From NCBI GenBank assembly GCA_963170185.1, contig CAUJGS010000029.1, positions 1 to 51,308 on the forward strand: a stretch of 51,308 nt of DNA. The letters run 5' to 3'. Source of the DNA: Bdellovibrionota bacterium (GTDB lineage: Bacteria > Bdellovibrionota > Bdellovibrionia > Bdellovibrionales > JAMPXM01). Below the pieces are notes generated by a model. The model saw nothing but the letters and a program-made list of their open reading frames with translations, ran no database searches and had not been told where the DNA came from. The translations under genes were made by a program, and so were the position numbers. This document shows positions 29,055 through 37,521 of this stretch, piece by piece (the first letter of the stretch is position 1; each line of letters starts with the position of its first letter).

Positions 29055-29621
29055 ATGACAGGTTTTTTTAGCAAACTCTTCGGAGGCAACGGTAAATCAG
29101 CTACTTCAGGCGCTACAAAAGCGATCGAGATGGTTGAAGAAACAATTGGCGGCGTTGTGGAACGCGCTGGTCTTGCTTTGGAGTTTAAGACTTCAAGCTC
29201 GATGAACGGCGAAGTCGAAGAGGTTTCGGTGGAGTTCTCGGGTGCGGACTCGGAGCTTCTTACCGAAGAAAACGGCGAGCTTCTGGAATCGTTCCAGCTT
29301 TTCGCGAAACGTGTTCTTCAACACAAACTTCCGGACGCACGTGTGGAAGTCCTCGCGGACGTCGATGGTTTCCGCGAAAAAGCGACACAGTCGCTTATCG
29401 ACCTTACGGACAAACTCAAAGACAAGTGCATCCAGTCTGGAAAGTCGCAGTACATGCGCCCGCTTGCTCCTAAGGATCGCAAAACGGTTCATCAGCACTT
29501 AGCTGGCGACGACCGCGTACGCAGCCGCTCAATCGGCGAAGGTCATTACAAGAAAGTAAAGATCTACCCAGCAAAGCAAGCGACACGCGAAGAAGTGGAC
29601 GACAACTTCGGCAATTTTTAA
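29055..29621 (+). CDS. jag: Jag/KhpB-like RNA-binding protein (KH-R3H)
   Basis: This 188-residue cytoplasmic protein has a KH-like domain (about 35-92) and a C-terminal R3H domain (about 110-172: LAPKDRKTVHQHLAGDDRVRSRSIGEG). Jag/KhpB proteins bind many RNAs and influence cell division and envelope synthesis. Two things are odd. The N-terminal Jag domain of Firmicutes is replaced by a short hydrophobic segment (MTGFFSKLFGG). The KH loop that usually reads GxxG (as in LIGRRGETL) is LLTEENGELLESFQ, so RNA binding by KH may be altered. The ATG at 29055 has GGAGG upstream and is preferred over a TTG four codons earlier. mnmE starts directly at its stop. Confidence 0.88.
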   Translation: MTGFFSKLFGGNGKSATSGATKAIEMVEETIGGVVERAGLALEFKTSSSMNGEVEEVSVEFSGADSELLTEENGELLESFQLFAKRVLQHKLPDARVEVLADVDGFREKATQSLIDLTDKLKDKCIQSGKSQYMRPLAPKDRKTVHQHLAGDDRVRSRSIGEGHYKKVKIYPAKQATREEVDDNFGNF

Positions 29622-31025
29622 ATGCGGATCAGGCCTGGAGATGAGGACACGATATGTGCGCTAGCGACCGCTCCGGGCCTCGGAGCGATTGCTGTCGTTC
29701 GTATTTCAGGCCCAAAAGCCCTGGCTTGCTCCAGGGCTCTGGCACCTTTTCTTCCTGAAGCACCCGATTCCCACCGAGCGTACTTCGGTACTCTGAAGGC
29801 CGTCGACGGCAACGCGACGAAGAATGTCGACGAAGCACTTGTTACGTATTTCGCAAACGGCACGTCGTTTACCGGCGAAGAGTCGCTTGAATTCTCTGTT
29901 CACGGTGGTGATCAGATATCTGGTCGCGTGGTTGAGGAACTGATTCGCGCGGGAGCTCGAATCGCGAAGCCCGGTGAATTCACTTATCGAGCGTTTCTCA
30001 ACGATCGAATCGACTTGGTTCAAGCCGAGAGTATTTTAAGCCTCATTGAGTCACGATCCTCCATGGGTTCGGCTAACGCCCTCAATCAGTTGAAGGGCGA
30101 GCTTAGCCAGAAGTTTTTGGACATCGAAGACGACTTGTTATGGCTGGGAGCCCAGCTCGAGGCGAGCATCGATTTTTCTTCAGACGGGATTGAGCTTACG
30201 CCTTCAAAAGATCTTCTGGATCGCGCGAATCAGCTACAAACCGAGGTTCGTGAGCTGATGGCGACCTATCAAAAGGGTCGTATTTTGCGCGATGGGCTTA
30301 TGGTGGCGTTGATTGGTGCTCCAAACGCCGGAAAGTCGTCATTGCTGAACGCAATTGTCGAAGACGACCGGGCCATCGTTACAGAGCATGAGGGCACCAC
30401 CCGCGACTTGATTCAGGTGGAGACCCGCCTCGAGGGCACACCGGTGACCTGGGTGGACACAGCCGGTATTCGGGCTTCCCAGGACGATGTCGAAAAAATG
30501 GGGATCGAACGCTCGCTGAAAATGCGAAAAGACGCGGACTTTGTGGTTGTCGTGATCGACCTCTCGGATCGCGGCTGGCGAGAGCGCTTGGCGGCGTTTG
30601 TTCGCGATGGCCGCCGTGACGAATGGTACTTCTTCAATAAAACAGACCTCGATCGCTCGGGCGAATGGGTCGCGACGGCCGAGGCGGAGCTCGAGAAGTA
30701 CGGAATTTTGGCTCGTTCTGTCTTTGGATCTGCGGTTCGCGGATCGGGCCTTCAGGAGCTTAAAGAGGCCGTTTTGAAGCCGGTCCGCGAGAAGCTTGGT
30801 GTGGCCGGCGGTACGGTCGTTACCCAAAGCCGCCATTTTGAAGGTCTTCAGAAGATCGACTCCTCTTTGGAAAAGGCCCTTAAGCTGATTCGTGGCGACG
30901 CCAGCCCCGAACTCATAGCCTTTGAACTGCAGGAGGGCGTGAAAACCGTCCATGAACTACTGGGTAAGGTCTTTCATGAACAAGTGATCGATCGAATCTT
31001 TAAGGAATTCTGCCTCGGGAAGTAG
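29622..31025 (+). CDS. mnmE: tRNA modification GTPase MnmE
   Basis: The 467-residue MnmE works with MnmG to add the aminomethyl or carboxymethylaminomethyl group at wobble uridine U34 of certain tRNAs. The N-terminal folate-binding domain has GLGAIAVVRISGPKA. A helical domain encloses a Ras-like GTPase with G1 GAPNAGKSS (about 232-240), the GTTRD switch and G3 DTAGIR. The C-terminal motif FCLGK contains the conserved cysteine. It begins directly after the jag stop, and mnmG follows after 15 nt. Confidence 0.97.
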   Translation: MRIRPGDEDTICALATAPGLGAIAVVRISGPKALACSRALAPFLPEAPDSHRAYFGTLKAVDGNATKNVDEALVTYFANGTSFTGEESLEFSVHGGDQISGRVVEELIRAGARIAKPGEFTYRAFLNDRIDLVQAESILSLIESRSSMGSANALNQLKGELSQKFLDIEDDLLWLGAQLEASIDFSSDGIELTPSKDLLDRANQLQTEVRELMATYQKGRILRDGLMVALIGAPNAGKSSLLNAIVEDDRAIVTEHEGTTRDLIQVETRLEGTPVTWVDTAGIRASQDDVEKMGIERSLKMRKDADFVVVVIDLSDRGWRERLAAFVRDGRRDEWYFFNKTDLDRSGEWVATAEAELEKYGILARSVFGSAVRGSGLQELKEAVLKPVREKLGVAGGTVVTQSRHFEGLQKIDSSLEKALKLIRGDASPELIAFELQEGVKTVHELLGKVFHEQVIDRIFKEFCLGK

Positions 31026-31040
31026 TACAACTGCGCTCCG

Positions 31041-33002
31041 ATGGACCATTTTGATGTCATTGTAGTTGGAGCCGGTCATGCCGGTTTGGAAGCGTGTTTG
31101 GCGAGTGCTCGCATGGGCCTTCGCGTGGCGCTCGTGACATCGAACCTCTCGCGCATCGGATACATGAGCTGCAACCCATCGATTGGCGGTTTGGCGAAAG
31201 GCCACATGGTTCGCGAGGTCGATGCGCTTGGCGGTGAAATGGGTCTTGCGGCCGATGCGACCTGCATTCAGTTCAAGCGGCTCAATTCTCGAAAAGGTCC
31301 GGCCGTCCGCGGTTCACGTGCGCAGTGTGATAAAGATCTCTACGTCGACTACATGACCGCAAAGGTTCGTTCGACGCCGGGTCTGGAGATTGTCGGGAGC
31401 GAAGCCAAGAGTTTGATTCTGGAAGATGGACGCTGCGTGGGTGTAAATCTGGAAGACGGCTCTAAGCTGCGCGCACGGGCGGTCGTTTTGACCACCGGCA
31501 CCTTCATGCGAGGGGTCATGCACATAGGTCTCAAGCAGATGGACGGTGGCCGCGTCGGCGATAAGGCGACCATCGGAATCAGTGACCAGCTTCGCGAGCA
31601 TGGTTTCGTCGTTCAGCGCTTAAAGACTGGGACTCCGGCACGACTTAAGGCGGGCTCGATTGATTTTTCCAAAACGGTTCCGCAACCGGGTGACGAGAAG
31701 TTCTATCCGTTCTCGTCGCGTAGCTCGGAGAAACTGGCCCTGCCGCAGGTAAACTGCTGGCTTAGTCACACCAACGAACGAACGCACGAGATCATCCGCA
31801 AGAACCTCGACAAAAGCCCTATGTTCTGCGGAAACATCGAAGGACGAGGTCCGCGATACTGCCCAAGCATCGAAGACAAGATCACTCGATTTGCGGAGAA
31901 AATCTCGCATCAGACTTTTTTGGAGCCCGAGGGGCTTTCGACGGATTGGATTTATCTCCAGGGTATTTCGACAAGTCTCCCGGAAGATGTTCAGCTGGAG
32001 TTTCTTCGCACGATCGATGGGCTCGAGAATGTCGAAGTTCATCGTTACGGTTATGCGGTCGAATACGACTTCATCGAGCCAACGCAGATTCGCCACTCTT
32101 TAGAAACGCGCTCGATACCTGGACTTTTCTTGGCCGGCCAGATCAACGGTACAAGTGGATACGAGGAAGCAGCCGCTCAAGGTTTTATTGCGGGCGTGAA
32201 TGCGGCTCGAAGTGTGCGAGGCGAAGAGAGTTTTGTGCTCGGCCGTGACGAAGCGTACATCGGTGTTCTCATCGATGATCTCGTGACGAAGGGAACGAAA
32301 GAACCTTACCGAATGTTCACCTCTCGGGCTGAACACAGGCTTGTCCTAAGAGAAGATAACACGTTGGAACGTCTCTGGAATCGCGCAACTGAACTTGGCG
32401 TCATCGATGATGGCCAAAAGCATCGTCTCGAAATGACACTCGCGAAACGCGAGGAACTTCGTTCGGTTTTGAAGAGCACGGTTCTGACTCCAACTGCGGA
32501 AACGCAGTCCAAACTTGAGGCGCTAGGAACTGCAAAGCTCCTAAAACCGATGACAGCCGAAGAAGTTTTAAGACGACATGAAGTCTGCTTCGAAGACCTG
32601 GCGGGATTCGGTCTTTCCGGAGATTATGAAGTAAATGTTGTTGAGCCGGTTGAGATTGAAGTTAAGTACGCCGGTTATATTCAACGTGAGAACGAATTGA
32701 TTCGTTCTAATAGACGGTTTGAAGCTACCAAGATCCCGAGTGAGCTGGATTACGGGTTGATCAAGGGGCTTTCGAAGGAAGAACAGGAAAAGCTTCAAGA
32801 GAAGCGGCCGGAGACATTGGGGCAAGCGAGCCGAATTAGCGGTGTGAATCCGTCGGCCATTCAGGCTCTGATTGTTTACCTCAAGGCGAAACGGAGTATT
32901 GTTGACGTCGAAGAATCCGAAACAGGCAGACGACGAGCTCTCATCGAGCGCGAACTTGCCCAAAGACAGCGACAAATTTCCGAACCCGAGCGAATCGTCT
33001 GA
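31041..33002 (+). CDS. mnmG: tRNA uridine-5-carboxymethylaminomethyl modification enzyme MnmG
   Basis: The 653-residue FAD protein is the partner of MnmE. The dinucleotide fold [19 protein letters not shown] is at the N-terminus. [22 protein letters not shown] and [11 protein letters not shown] are strict family markers, and [12 protein letters not shown] follows in the middle. The C-terminal helical domain ends [15 protein letters not shown]. The last residues after about 630 ([19 protein letters not shown]...) are a non-conserved, charged tail. The stop lies close to the rsmG start. Confidence 0.97.
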   Translation: MDHFDVIVVGAGHAGLEACLASARMGLRVALVTSNLSRIGYMSCNPSIGGLAKGHMVREVDALGGEMGLAADATCIQFKRLNSRKGPAVRGSRAQCDKDLYVDYMTAKVRSTPGLEIVGSEAKSLILEDGRCVGVNLEDGSKLRARAVVLTTGTFMRGVMHIGLKQMDGGRVGDKATIGISDQLREHGFVVQRLKTGTPARLKAGSIDFSKTVPQPGDEKFYPFSSRSSEKLALPQVNCWLSHTNERTHEIIRKNLDKSPMFCGNIEGRGPRYCPSIEDKITRFAEKISHQTFLEPEGLSTDWIYLQGISTSLPEDVQLEFLRTIDGLENVEVHRYGYAVEYDFIEPTQIRHSLETRSIPGLFLAGQINGTSGYEEAAAQGFIAGVNAARSVRGEESFVLGRDEAYIGVLIDDLVTKGTKEPYRMFTSRAEHRLVLREDNTLERLWNRATELGVIDDGQKHRLEMTLAKREELRSVLKSTVLTPTAETQSKLEALGTAKLLKPMTAEEVLRRHEVCFEDLAGFGLSGDYEVNVVEPVEIEVKYAGYIQRENELIRSNRRFEATKIPSELDYGLIKGLSKEEQEKLQEKRPETLGQASRISGVNPSAIQALIVYLKAKRSIVDVEESETGRRRALIERELAQRQRQISEPERIV

Positions 33003-33009
33003 TTCTCTG

Positions 33010-33651
33010 TTGAATGGGTTTAGCTCACGATTTGCGGAATGGGCGCCCGCGCTAACTTCGGAACAAGTCGATCAGTTGAAGCGCTACCTTGGCGAGCTTC
33101 TGCGCTTCAATAAGAAGTTGAATCTGATCTCCCCAGGCACCTCCCAACGCGCTGACACGGTGCATATATTAGACGCTGTGCGCGCCTGGTCCTTGGTCGC
33201 GCCCCACATCCCCAAGGGACAAACGGTACACGACTTTGGTTCGGGTAATGGTCTTCCTGGAATGGTTGCGGCGGTGTTGTCACCGGATCTGGTTCTTCGT
33301 CTGGTTGATCGCGATCAGCGGAAGATGGAGTTTCTTAAACACGTTGGTTCGATGCTCGGTCTTAAGAACGTGATCTTTAGCTGTCAGAGTTTGCAGGATC
33401 TGGAAGATGAGTCGGTGAATTTTGCCATTTCTCGTGGGTTTGCCAGCGTGTCGAATTCGTTGATTCAGAGTCGACGGCTGTTTACCGGGGGCGGCGTCTT
33501 TTATATGATGAAAGGCGAAGGCTGGTCTCGCGAGCTAGTTGAGGTTCAACCACAGATTTTCCGGGATTGGTCGGCCGAAATGCTGGGGCAATACGGTCTC
33601 CCCGAGTCTCCGGCCGAATACGTCGTTCTTCAGGCCCGTCGACGCTCCTAA
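33010..33651 (+). CDS. rsmG: 16S rRNA (guanine-N7)-methyltransferase RsmG
   Basis: A 213-residue SAM-dependent enzyme that methylates G527 of 16S rRNA. The SAM loop DFGSGNGLPGMV and the following VDRDQRKMEFLKHV are typical, as is the N-terminal RFNKKLNLIS segment. The start is uncertain. The frame is open back to a TTG at 32872 within mnmG. The TTG at 33010 gives the usual family length and begins just after mnmG ends, but no strong ribosome-binding site is visible for either, so coupling to mnmG translation is likely. A parS site lies 17 nt after the stop. Confidence 0.9.
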   Translation: MNGFSSRFAEWAPALTSEQVDQLKRYLGELLRFNKKLNLISPGTSQRADTVHILDAVRAWSLVAPHIPKGQTVHDFGSGNGLPGMVAAVLSPDLVLRLVDRDQRKMEFLKHVGSMLGLKNVIFSCQSLQDLEDESVNFAISRGFASVSNSLIQSRRLFTGGGVFYMMKGEGWSRELVEVQPQIFRDWSAEMLGQYGLPESPAEYVVLQARRRS

Positions 33652-33668
33652 ACAGAGTTTTTCTCGAA

Positions 33669-33684
33669 TGTTCCACGTGGAACA
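33669..33684. promoter_or_regulatory. parS: parS centromere site 1 (perfect palindrome)
   Basis: TGTTCCACGTGGAACA is a perfect 16-bp palindrome of the universal chromosomal parS type, differing from the Bacillus sequence only by the symmetrical C/G change. ParB clamps load here and spread, and the origin region is segregated through ParA. It sits between the 3' ends of rsmG and the reversed lipoprotein gene. Confidence 0.95.
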
Positions 33685-33690
33685 ATAAGA

Positions 33691-34275
33691 TTAGTGGCCT
33701 TTTGCGGGCTTTAGCTTCGCATCGAGCTCGTCTCGGAGCTCTTTTTCGGACTTTCTGTTGTATCTCTCGGTCTTCTGTAGACGGGAGTTCCATTCGCGAG
33801 GAGCATCTTCTAGGCGTCGTTGGAGCTTGTAGGCCTCAAAATCTTTAGGATCTGGCCATTTCTCGCCCCGGTCATAGGCTTCAAGGTAGGACTTTCGCGC
33901 GTAGTCCTTCCTCTGCTGTGCCCGAATCTCGAAATAGAGGGCTTCCTGGTCGGCAACCATCAGCTGTGTCTCTTTTTTCGTTATATCTTGCTGTACCTTG
34001 CGGCGACTGGGATCTCTCGCCGGCAGAGCCTCGAGATCTTCGCGAAGCTGCTTGATCTCCTCTTTGGCTGTTTCTGCGGCCGCTTTAGCGACGGAACTGC
34101 GTCCGATGAGATCCATATAGATGGGATCGGTATTTTCTGGTGTCGGATTTGGCCTTGAGCAGCCAAAGATGAAGCTTGTAAGTACGCAGATGACTACCAA
34201 TGCCCCGAAACCTACCGATGTCAGGTAGTCATTGTGGGCGCGTTTTCTTCTGCTGGATGACCGTTGGTTGCTCAT
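33691..34275 (-). CDS. Uncharacterised coiled-coil lipoprotein between two parS sites
   Basis: This 194-residue protein is not recognised as a named family. A basic N-terminus (SSSRRKRAH) and a hydrophobic stretch (about 18-37) end in a lipobox-like FIFGC (Cys39), so it is probably exported and lipid-anchored. Charged, helix-forming sequence follows. A coiled-coil-like part (about 60-120, AKEEIKQLREDLEAL, TKKETQLMVADQEA) precedes a very polar C-terminus rich in Lys, Arg and Glu. It is the only minus-strand gene between rpmH and nagZ. One parS lies 7 nt beyond its stop and the other 34 nt before its start. The ATG at 34275 has no strong ribosome-binding site. It could also be a single-pass inner-membrane protein if the cysteine is not processed. 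Confidence 0.72.
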   Translation of the reverse strand: MSNQRSSSRRKRAHNDYLTSVGFGALVVICVLTSFIFGCSRPNPTPENTDPIYMDLIGRSSVAKAAAETAKEEIKQLREDLEALPARDPSRRKVQQDITKKETQLMVADQEALYFEIRAQQRKDYARKSYLEAYDRGEKWPDPKDFEAYKLQRRLEDAPREWNSRLQKTERYNRKSEKELRDELDAKLKPAKGH

Positions 34276-34308
34276 TCTCGCGTGCTGCCTATCACTAGCT
34301 ATTCAGAA

Positions 34309-34324
34309 TGTTCTACGTGGAACA
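34309..34324. promoter_or_regulatory. parS: parS centromere site 2 (one mismatch)
   Basis: TGTTCTACGTGGAACA differs by one base (C to T at the sixth position) from the perfect parS 640 nt away. It lies in the divergent control region between the reversed lipoprotein gene and parA, so ParB bound here could also repress these promoters. Confidence 0.88.
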
Positions 34325-34446
34325 TTCGTGATTGATCACATAGTCAAAAGCTTATCGGCATGTCCGTCTGCGAAATGAGTTGAAATTCAATTGTGAGCAC
34401 GGTCTAACTTTATGTCGTCCAATTGGAAGGACACCTGGAGGGGCTA

Positions 34447-35337
34447 ATGGCGCGTATTATCTGTATCGCGAACCAAAAAGGCGGAGTCGGTAAAACCACA
34501 ACATCTGTTAATCTTTCTGCATGCTTAGCGGCTCGTGGTCGCAAGGTTTTGCTGGTTGATCTCGATCCTCAGGGCAATGCTTCTAGCGGTCTTGGACTGA
34601 AAAAGTATGAGTACCAAGAGGCGAATATCTATCACGTACTCATCGGCGAAAAGACTCTCGAGGAGATCCGTCGACCGACCTCGAACGAAAACCTCTGGGT
34701 AGCCCCGGCGACACCTGATCTTGTAGGTGCAGAGATTGAGCTTGTAGATGCGCCGCGTCGCGAATTCCGCCTACGTGAAGCGATCGGAGCCATTGCCGAC
34801 CAGTACGATTACGTACTCATCGATTGCCCGCCTTCGCTTGGGCTTTTGACACTAAACTCGTTGGCAGCGGCGAACACATTCTTGGTACCTCTTCAGTGCG
34901 AGTACTATGCGCTCGAAGGACTTTCGCAGCTTCTTACGACCGCGGGTCTTGTGAAGAAGAACATCAATCCAGAGTTGCGCATCGAGGGTATTCTTCTGAC
35001 GATGTTTGCGGCGAGCAACAACCTCAGCCACCAGGTCGTTTCGGAAATCCAAACGCACTTCGGAGACAAAGTCTTCAAGGCGATCATTCCAAGAAACGTT
35101 CGCCTCAGCGAAGCACCATCACATGGACAGTCGATTCTTGAATATGAACCGCGATCTGTCGGTGCTTTGAAATACCAAGAGCTTGCGCTCGAACTCGACA
35201 CTCGTGTTTTTGGTCAAGCGACTACTCAAAATCAAGAGATGGAGAGTGTTGAAACCGCGTCCGCTGACCAGTCAGTGCCGGCGAATATGAATGCTCAAAT
35301 AAACAATCAGGCCGTGCAGGAGGGCGCAAATGTCTGA
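34447..35337 (+). CDS. parA: Chromosome partitioning ATPase ParA
   Basis: The 296-residue Walker-type ATPase binds DNA non-specifically with ATP and is released by ParB, pulling the origin. The deviant Walker A KGGVGKTT (residues 11-18) opens the protein. DLDPQGNASSGLG, YDYVLIDCPPSLGLLT and IPRNVRLSEAPSHGQSI are typical. After about residue 255 there is a polar tail of roughly 40 residues (NQEMESVETASADQS...) that the family normally lacks. The ATG at 34447 follows GGAGGGG; an earlier in-frame start adds eight unconserved residues. It overlaps parB by 8 nt. Confidence 0.97.
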   Translation: MARIICIANQKGGVGKTTTSVNLSACLAARGRKVLLVDLDPQGNASSGLGLKKYEYQEANIYHVLIGEKTLEEIRRPTSNENLWVAPATPDLVGAEIELVDAPRREFRLREAIGAIADQYDYVLIDCPPSLGLLTLNSLAAANTFLVPLQCEYYALEGLSQLLTTAGLVKKNINPELRIEGILLTMFAASNNLSHQVVSEIQTHFGDKVFKAIIPRNVRLSEAPSHGQSILEYEPRSVGALKYQELALELDTRVFGQATTQNQEMESVETASADQSVPANMNAQINNQAVQEGANV

Positions 35338-36526
35338 CGTAACAAACGTTTCTCAGAACAACTCCAAGTCCTCAAAGCCACGTCTGGGCCGTGGCCTGGG
35401 TAGTCTTCTAAGTGGGGTGGATACTCAGGACACCACAGGTCGTCCAAAAATGGGTTCTGATTTCGATTCACTCGTGCCACAGGCGAAAATTCCTGCGGTT
35501 GTCGAACAAGTGCCTGTGGCGAACTCCGCTAACCAACCAGAAGTTCAAGCAAAAGTTGAAACTGTCGTCGTCGAAAAAATCGTCGAAGTTGAAAAGCTGG
35601 TCGAAGTAGAGAAGGTCGTCGAAAAAATCGTTGAGGTCGAAAAAGTCGTCGAAAAAGAGGCCTCTCCGATTCCTGAGACCGCCCGAATTTGGACAGTCTC
35701 TATCGAAAAACTGAGTCCGAACACTCAGCAGCCTCGTCAGGTTTTCGAAGACACGGCACTGAAAGAACTCTCGGCATCGATCAAAGAAAAAGGAATTCTC
35801 CAGCCGATCAGCGCTCGCCGTAAGTCGGAAACGGAATTCGAAATCATCGCGGGTGAACGCCGTTGGCGTGCGGCTCAGATGGCCGGACTTAAAGAAGTGC
35901 CGGTGATTCTAAAAGAGGCCGATGAGCAAGACTCTCTGGAACTCGCGATTCTAGAAAACATTCAGCGCGCGGATCTCAACCCGGTGGAAGAAGCGGAAGC
36001 TTACGACCACTTGATGAAGACCTACAATCTCACACAGGTCCAGGTTGCGGATCGCCTAGGTAAAGAACGGCCAACGATTGCCAACGCACTCCGCCTTTTG
36101 GTTCTTCCTCCGGAAGTGAAACTGATGATCGGCGGCGGTGAATTGAGTGCGGGTCATGCAAAAGTTCTTTTGGGACTTGAAAGCATGGCCGACCAGATTT
36201 CTTTGGCAAAAGAAGTCATTCGCGAAAAGCTTTCGGTTCGTGCTCTGGAAAAGAAAGTTGCAGAGAAAAAGTCGCAGGCATCGGGCTCGCAGGTCGTTCG
36301 TCCTGGTGGTTCGATGGGGATCGACGTTTCGGCAAAACTGGTTGAGGCGTTGGCCGGTGAACTTCAGAAGCTGATCGGCACGCGTGTTGTCATTGACTAC
36401 GCGGACCGCCGGGGCAAACTGAGTGTCTATTTCCACTCGGATGAACAGCTGACGGAGATCGTCGAAAGGATGAGAAAAGGATGGGCGAAACCGAGCGCGG
36501 CTCCGACCGTGTCTTCCCGAAACTGA
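35330..36526 (+). CDS. parB: Chromosome partitioning protein ParB, with a Val-Glu-Lys repeat linker
   Basis: The 398-residue ParB binds parS and CTP and stimulates ParA. The N-terminus has the ParA-contact motif RLGRGLGSLL (18-27). Residues 76-110 are a repeat of VEK/VEV units (VEKIVEVEKLVEVEKVVEK...) between that motif and the CTPase domain, which is unusual. The CTP-binding/ParB fold runs from about 120, with QQPRQVF and the catalytic GERRWRA. The helix-turn-helix (LTQVQVADRLGKERPTIANALRL) and a C-terminal dimer domain follow. The ATG overlaps the parA end (ATGTCTGA). The bactofilin frame starts inside its last 46 nt. Confidence 0.97.
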   Translation: MSDVTNVSQNNSKSSKPRLGRGLGSLLSGVDTQDTTGRPKMGSDFDSLVPQAKIPAVVEQVPVANSANQPEVQAKVETVVVEKIVEVEKLVEVEKVVEKIVEVEKVVEKEASPIPETARIWTVSIEKLSPNTQQPRQVFEDTALKELSASIKEKGILQPISARRKSETEFEIIAGERRWRAAQMAGLKEVPVILKEADEQDSLELAILENIQRADLNPVEEAEAYDHLMKTYNLTQVQVADRLGKERPTIANALRLLVLPPEVKLMIGGGELSAGHAKVLLGLESMADQISLAKEVIREKLSVRALEKKVAEKKSQASGSQVVRPGGSMGIDVSAKLVEALAGELQKLIGTRVVIDYADRRGKLSVYFHSDEQLTEIVERMRKGWAKPSAAPTVSSRN

Positions 36527-36882
36527 TGCCGGAATCGACGATCACCGACGGGCGCCTAACGGCGCTCCTCGACGAGGGCGCTCAATTTGAGGGAAAACTC
36601 TCTTTTGAGGGTGTCGTCCGAATCGGTGGCGCCTTCAAGGGCGAGATTTTTACCCGAGACACGCTTGTCATAAATCCCGGTGCGATGGTCGAGGCCGAAG
36701 TCGAGGCGGATGTCGTTGTCATTTCCGGAACCTTCGTAGGCAGTGTTGCTGCGAGACGGCGCGTCATCATGCATCCACCCGCAATTTTTCGAGGAACCGT
36801 GACGACCCCGAGTCTTCGCATCGACGAGGGTGTGACCTTCGAAGGCGCTTCCTATATGCCTAGTTCTTCAGCAGCCACATAG
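36481..36882 (+). CDS. Bactofilin-family cytoskeletal protein
   Basis: A 133-residue (118 if shorter) bactofilin. Short hydrophobic repeats typical of the right-handed beta-helix run through the protein (FEGKLSFEGVVRIGGAFKGEI, VINPGAMVEAEVEADVVVISG, GSVAARRRVIMHPPAIFRGTV). Bactofilins polymerise without nucleotide and act as polar or envelope scaffolds. In Myxococcus they hold ParABS near the poles. The first ATG (36481) overlaps parB by 46 nt and has AAAAGG directly next to it. A second ATG at 36526 shares the parB stop (TGATG) and would fit coupled translation. Either way it belongs to the par operon, which supports a role in origin or pole organisation. Confidence 0.9.
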   Translation: MGETERGSDRVFPKLMPESTITDGRLTALLDEGAQFEGKLSFEGVVRIGGAFKGEIFTRDTLVINPGAMVEAEVEADVVVISGTFVGSVAARRRVIMHPPAIFRGTVTTPSLRIDEGVTFEGASYMPSSSAAT

Positions 36883-36986
36883 ACCCCTCGATTCACAGAA
36901 AACAAGCCTCGGAATCAGGCATTTTCACCCGGTATTTTCCCTATGGATTAGGCCCGGATTTCATTTCACTTTCTTAGCGCTCTATT

Positions 36987-37001
36987 GGGAGTTCAATTCC
37001 C
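36987..37001. promoter_or_regulatory. Quasi-palindrome upstream of the atp operon
   Basis: GGGAGTTCAATTCCC is a 15-nt inverted repeat with one mismatch. It lies 70 nt before atpF' in the 189-nt gap after the bactofilin gene. The gap has no credible ORF and must hold the promoter of the seven-gene atp operon; no clear -35/-10 pair was identified. A weak GCCT/AGGC stem near 36905-36920 might end the par operon. Confidence 0.3.
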
Positions 37002-37071
37002 TTGCCACGTTTCGGTCCCGATGCTACTGAGAGCCGCTACTCGAACAGAAATTTCTGGTGGAATCGGAATC

Positions 37072-37521
37072 ATGGAATTGCTGAAATCTCTCGGCATTGA
37101 CGTCGACACTTTATGGATTCACGTCCTGTGTTTTGCTGTTGGCTATTTGTCGCTCTCGAATCTAGTTTTTAAGCCGTACGCAAAAGCGCTGAAAGAGCGC
37201 GAAGGCCGCACCGTCGGCGGCGAAGAGCTTGCGCAAAAGCTGCTCGTGCAGGCTGCGGAAATCAATGCCGACTACGAGCAGAAGGCGAAAGCGATTTCTG
37301 CCTCGATCCGCGCGGAGTACGACAAAAATCGCCAAGAGGCGCAGCGTGAATCGGAGGCTCTGATTGCTAGCGCACGCCAAGAAGCTGCAAAACTTCTCGA
37401 AGCGTCGCGCGCGACAATCTCAAAAGAAATCGCCTCCGCGAAAGCGGCACTTTCTGCCGAAGTTCCATCTATCACTGCCGCGATCACATCCAAGATGGCG
37501 GGCAAGGAGATCTCTCTGTGA
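37072..37521 (+). CDS. atpF': ATP synthase Fo subunit b' (peripheral stalk)
   Basis: This 149-residue protein has one N-terminal membrane helix (about 12-32) and a long, charged coiled coil rich in Ala, Glu and Lys (EREGRTVGGEELAQKLLVQ, EQKAKAISASIRAEYDKNRQEA). That is the architecture of the b/b' stalk linking Fo to F1. It is the first of two b-type genes in tandem, so the stalk is probably a b-b' heterodimer as in photosynthetic and many deltaproteobacterial enzymes. The ATG at 37072 is preferred; the upstream open frame adds 29 residues without family character. Its stop overlaps the atpF start (TGATG). Confidence 0.88.
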   Translation: MELLKSLGIDVDTLWIHVLCFAVGYLSLSNLVFKPYAKALKEREGRTVGGEELAQKLLVQAAEINADYEQKAKAISASIRAEYDKNRQEAQRESEALIASARQEAAKLLEASRATISKEIASAKAALSAEVPSITAAITSKMAGKEISL

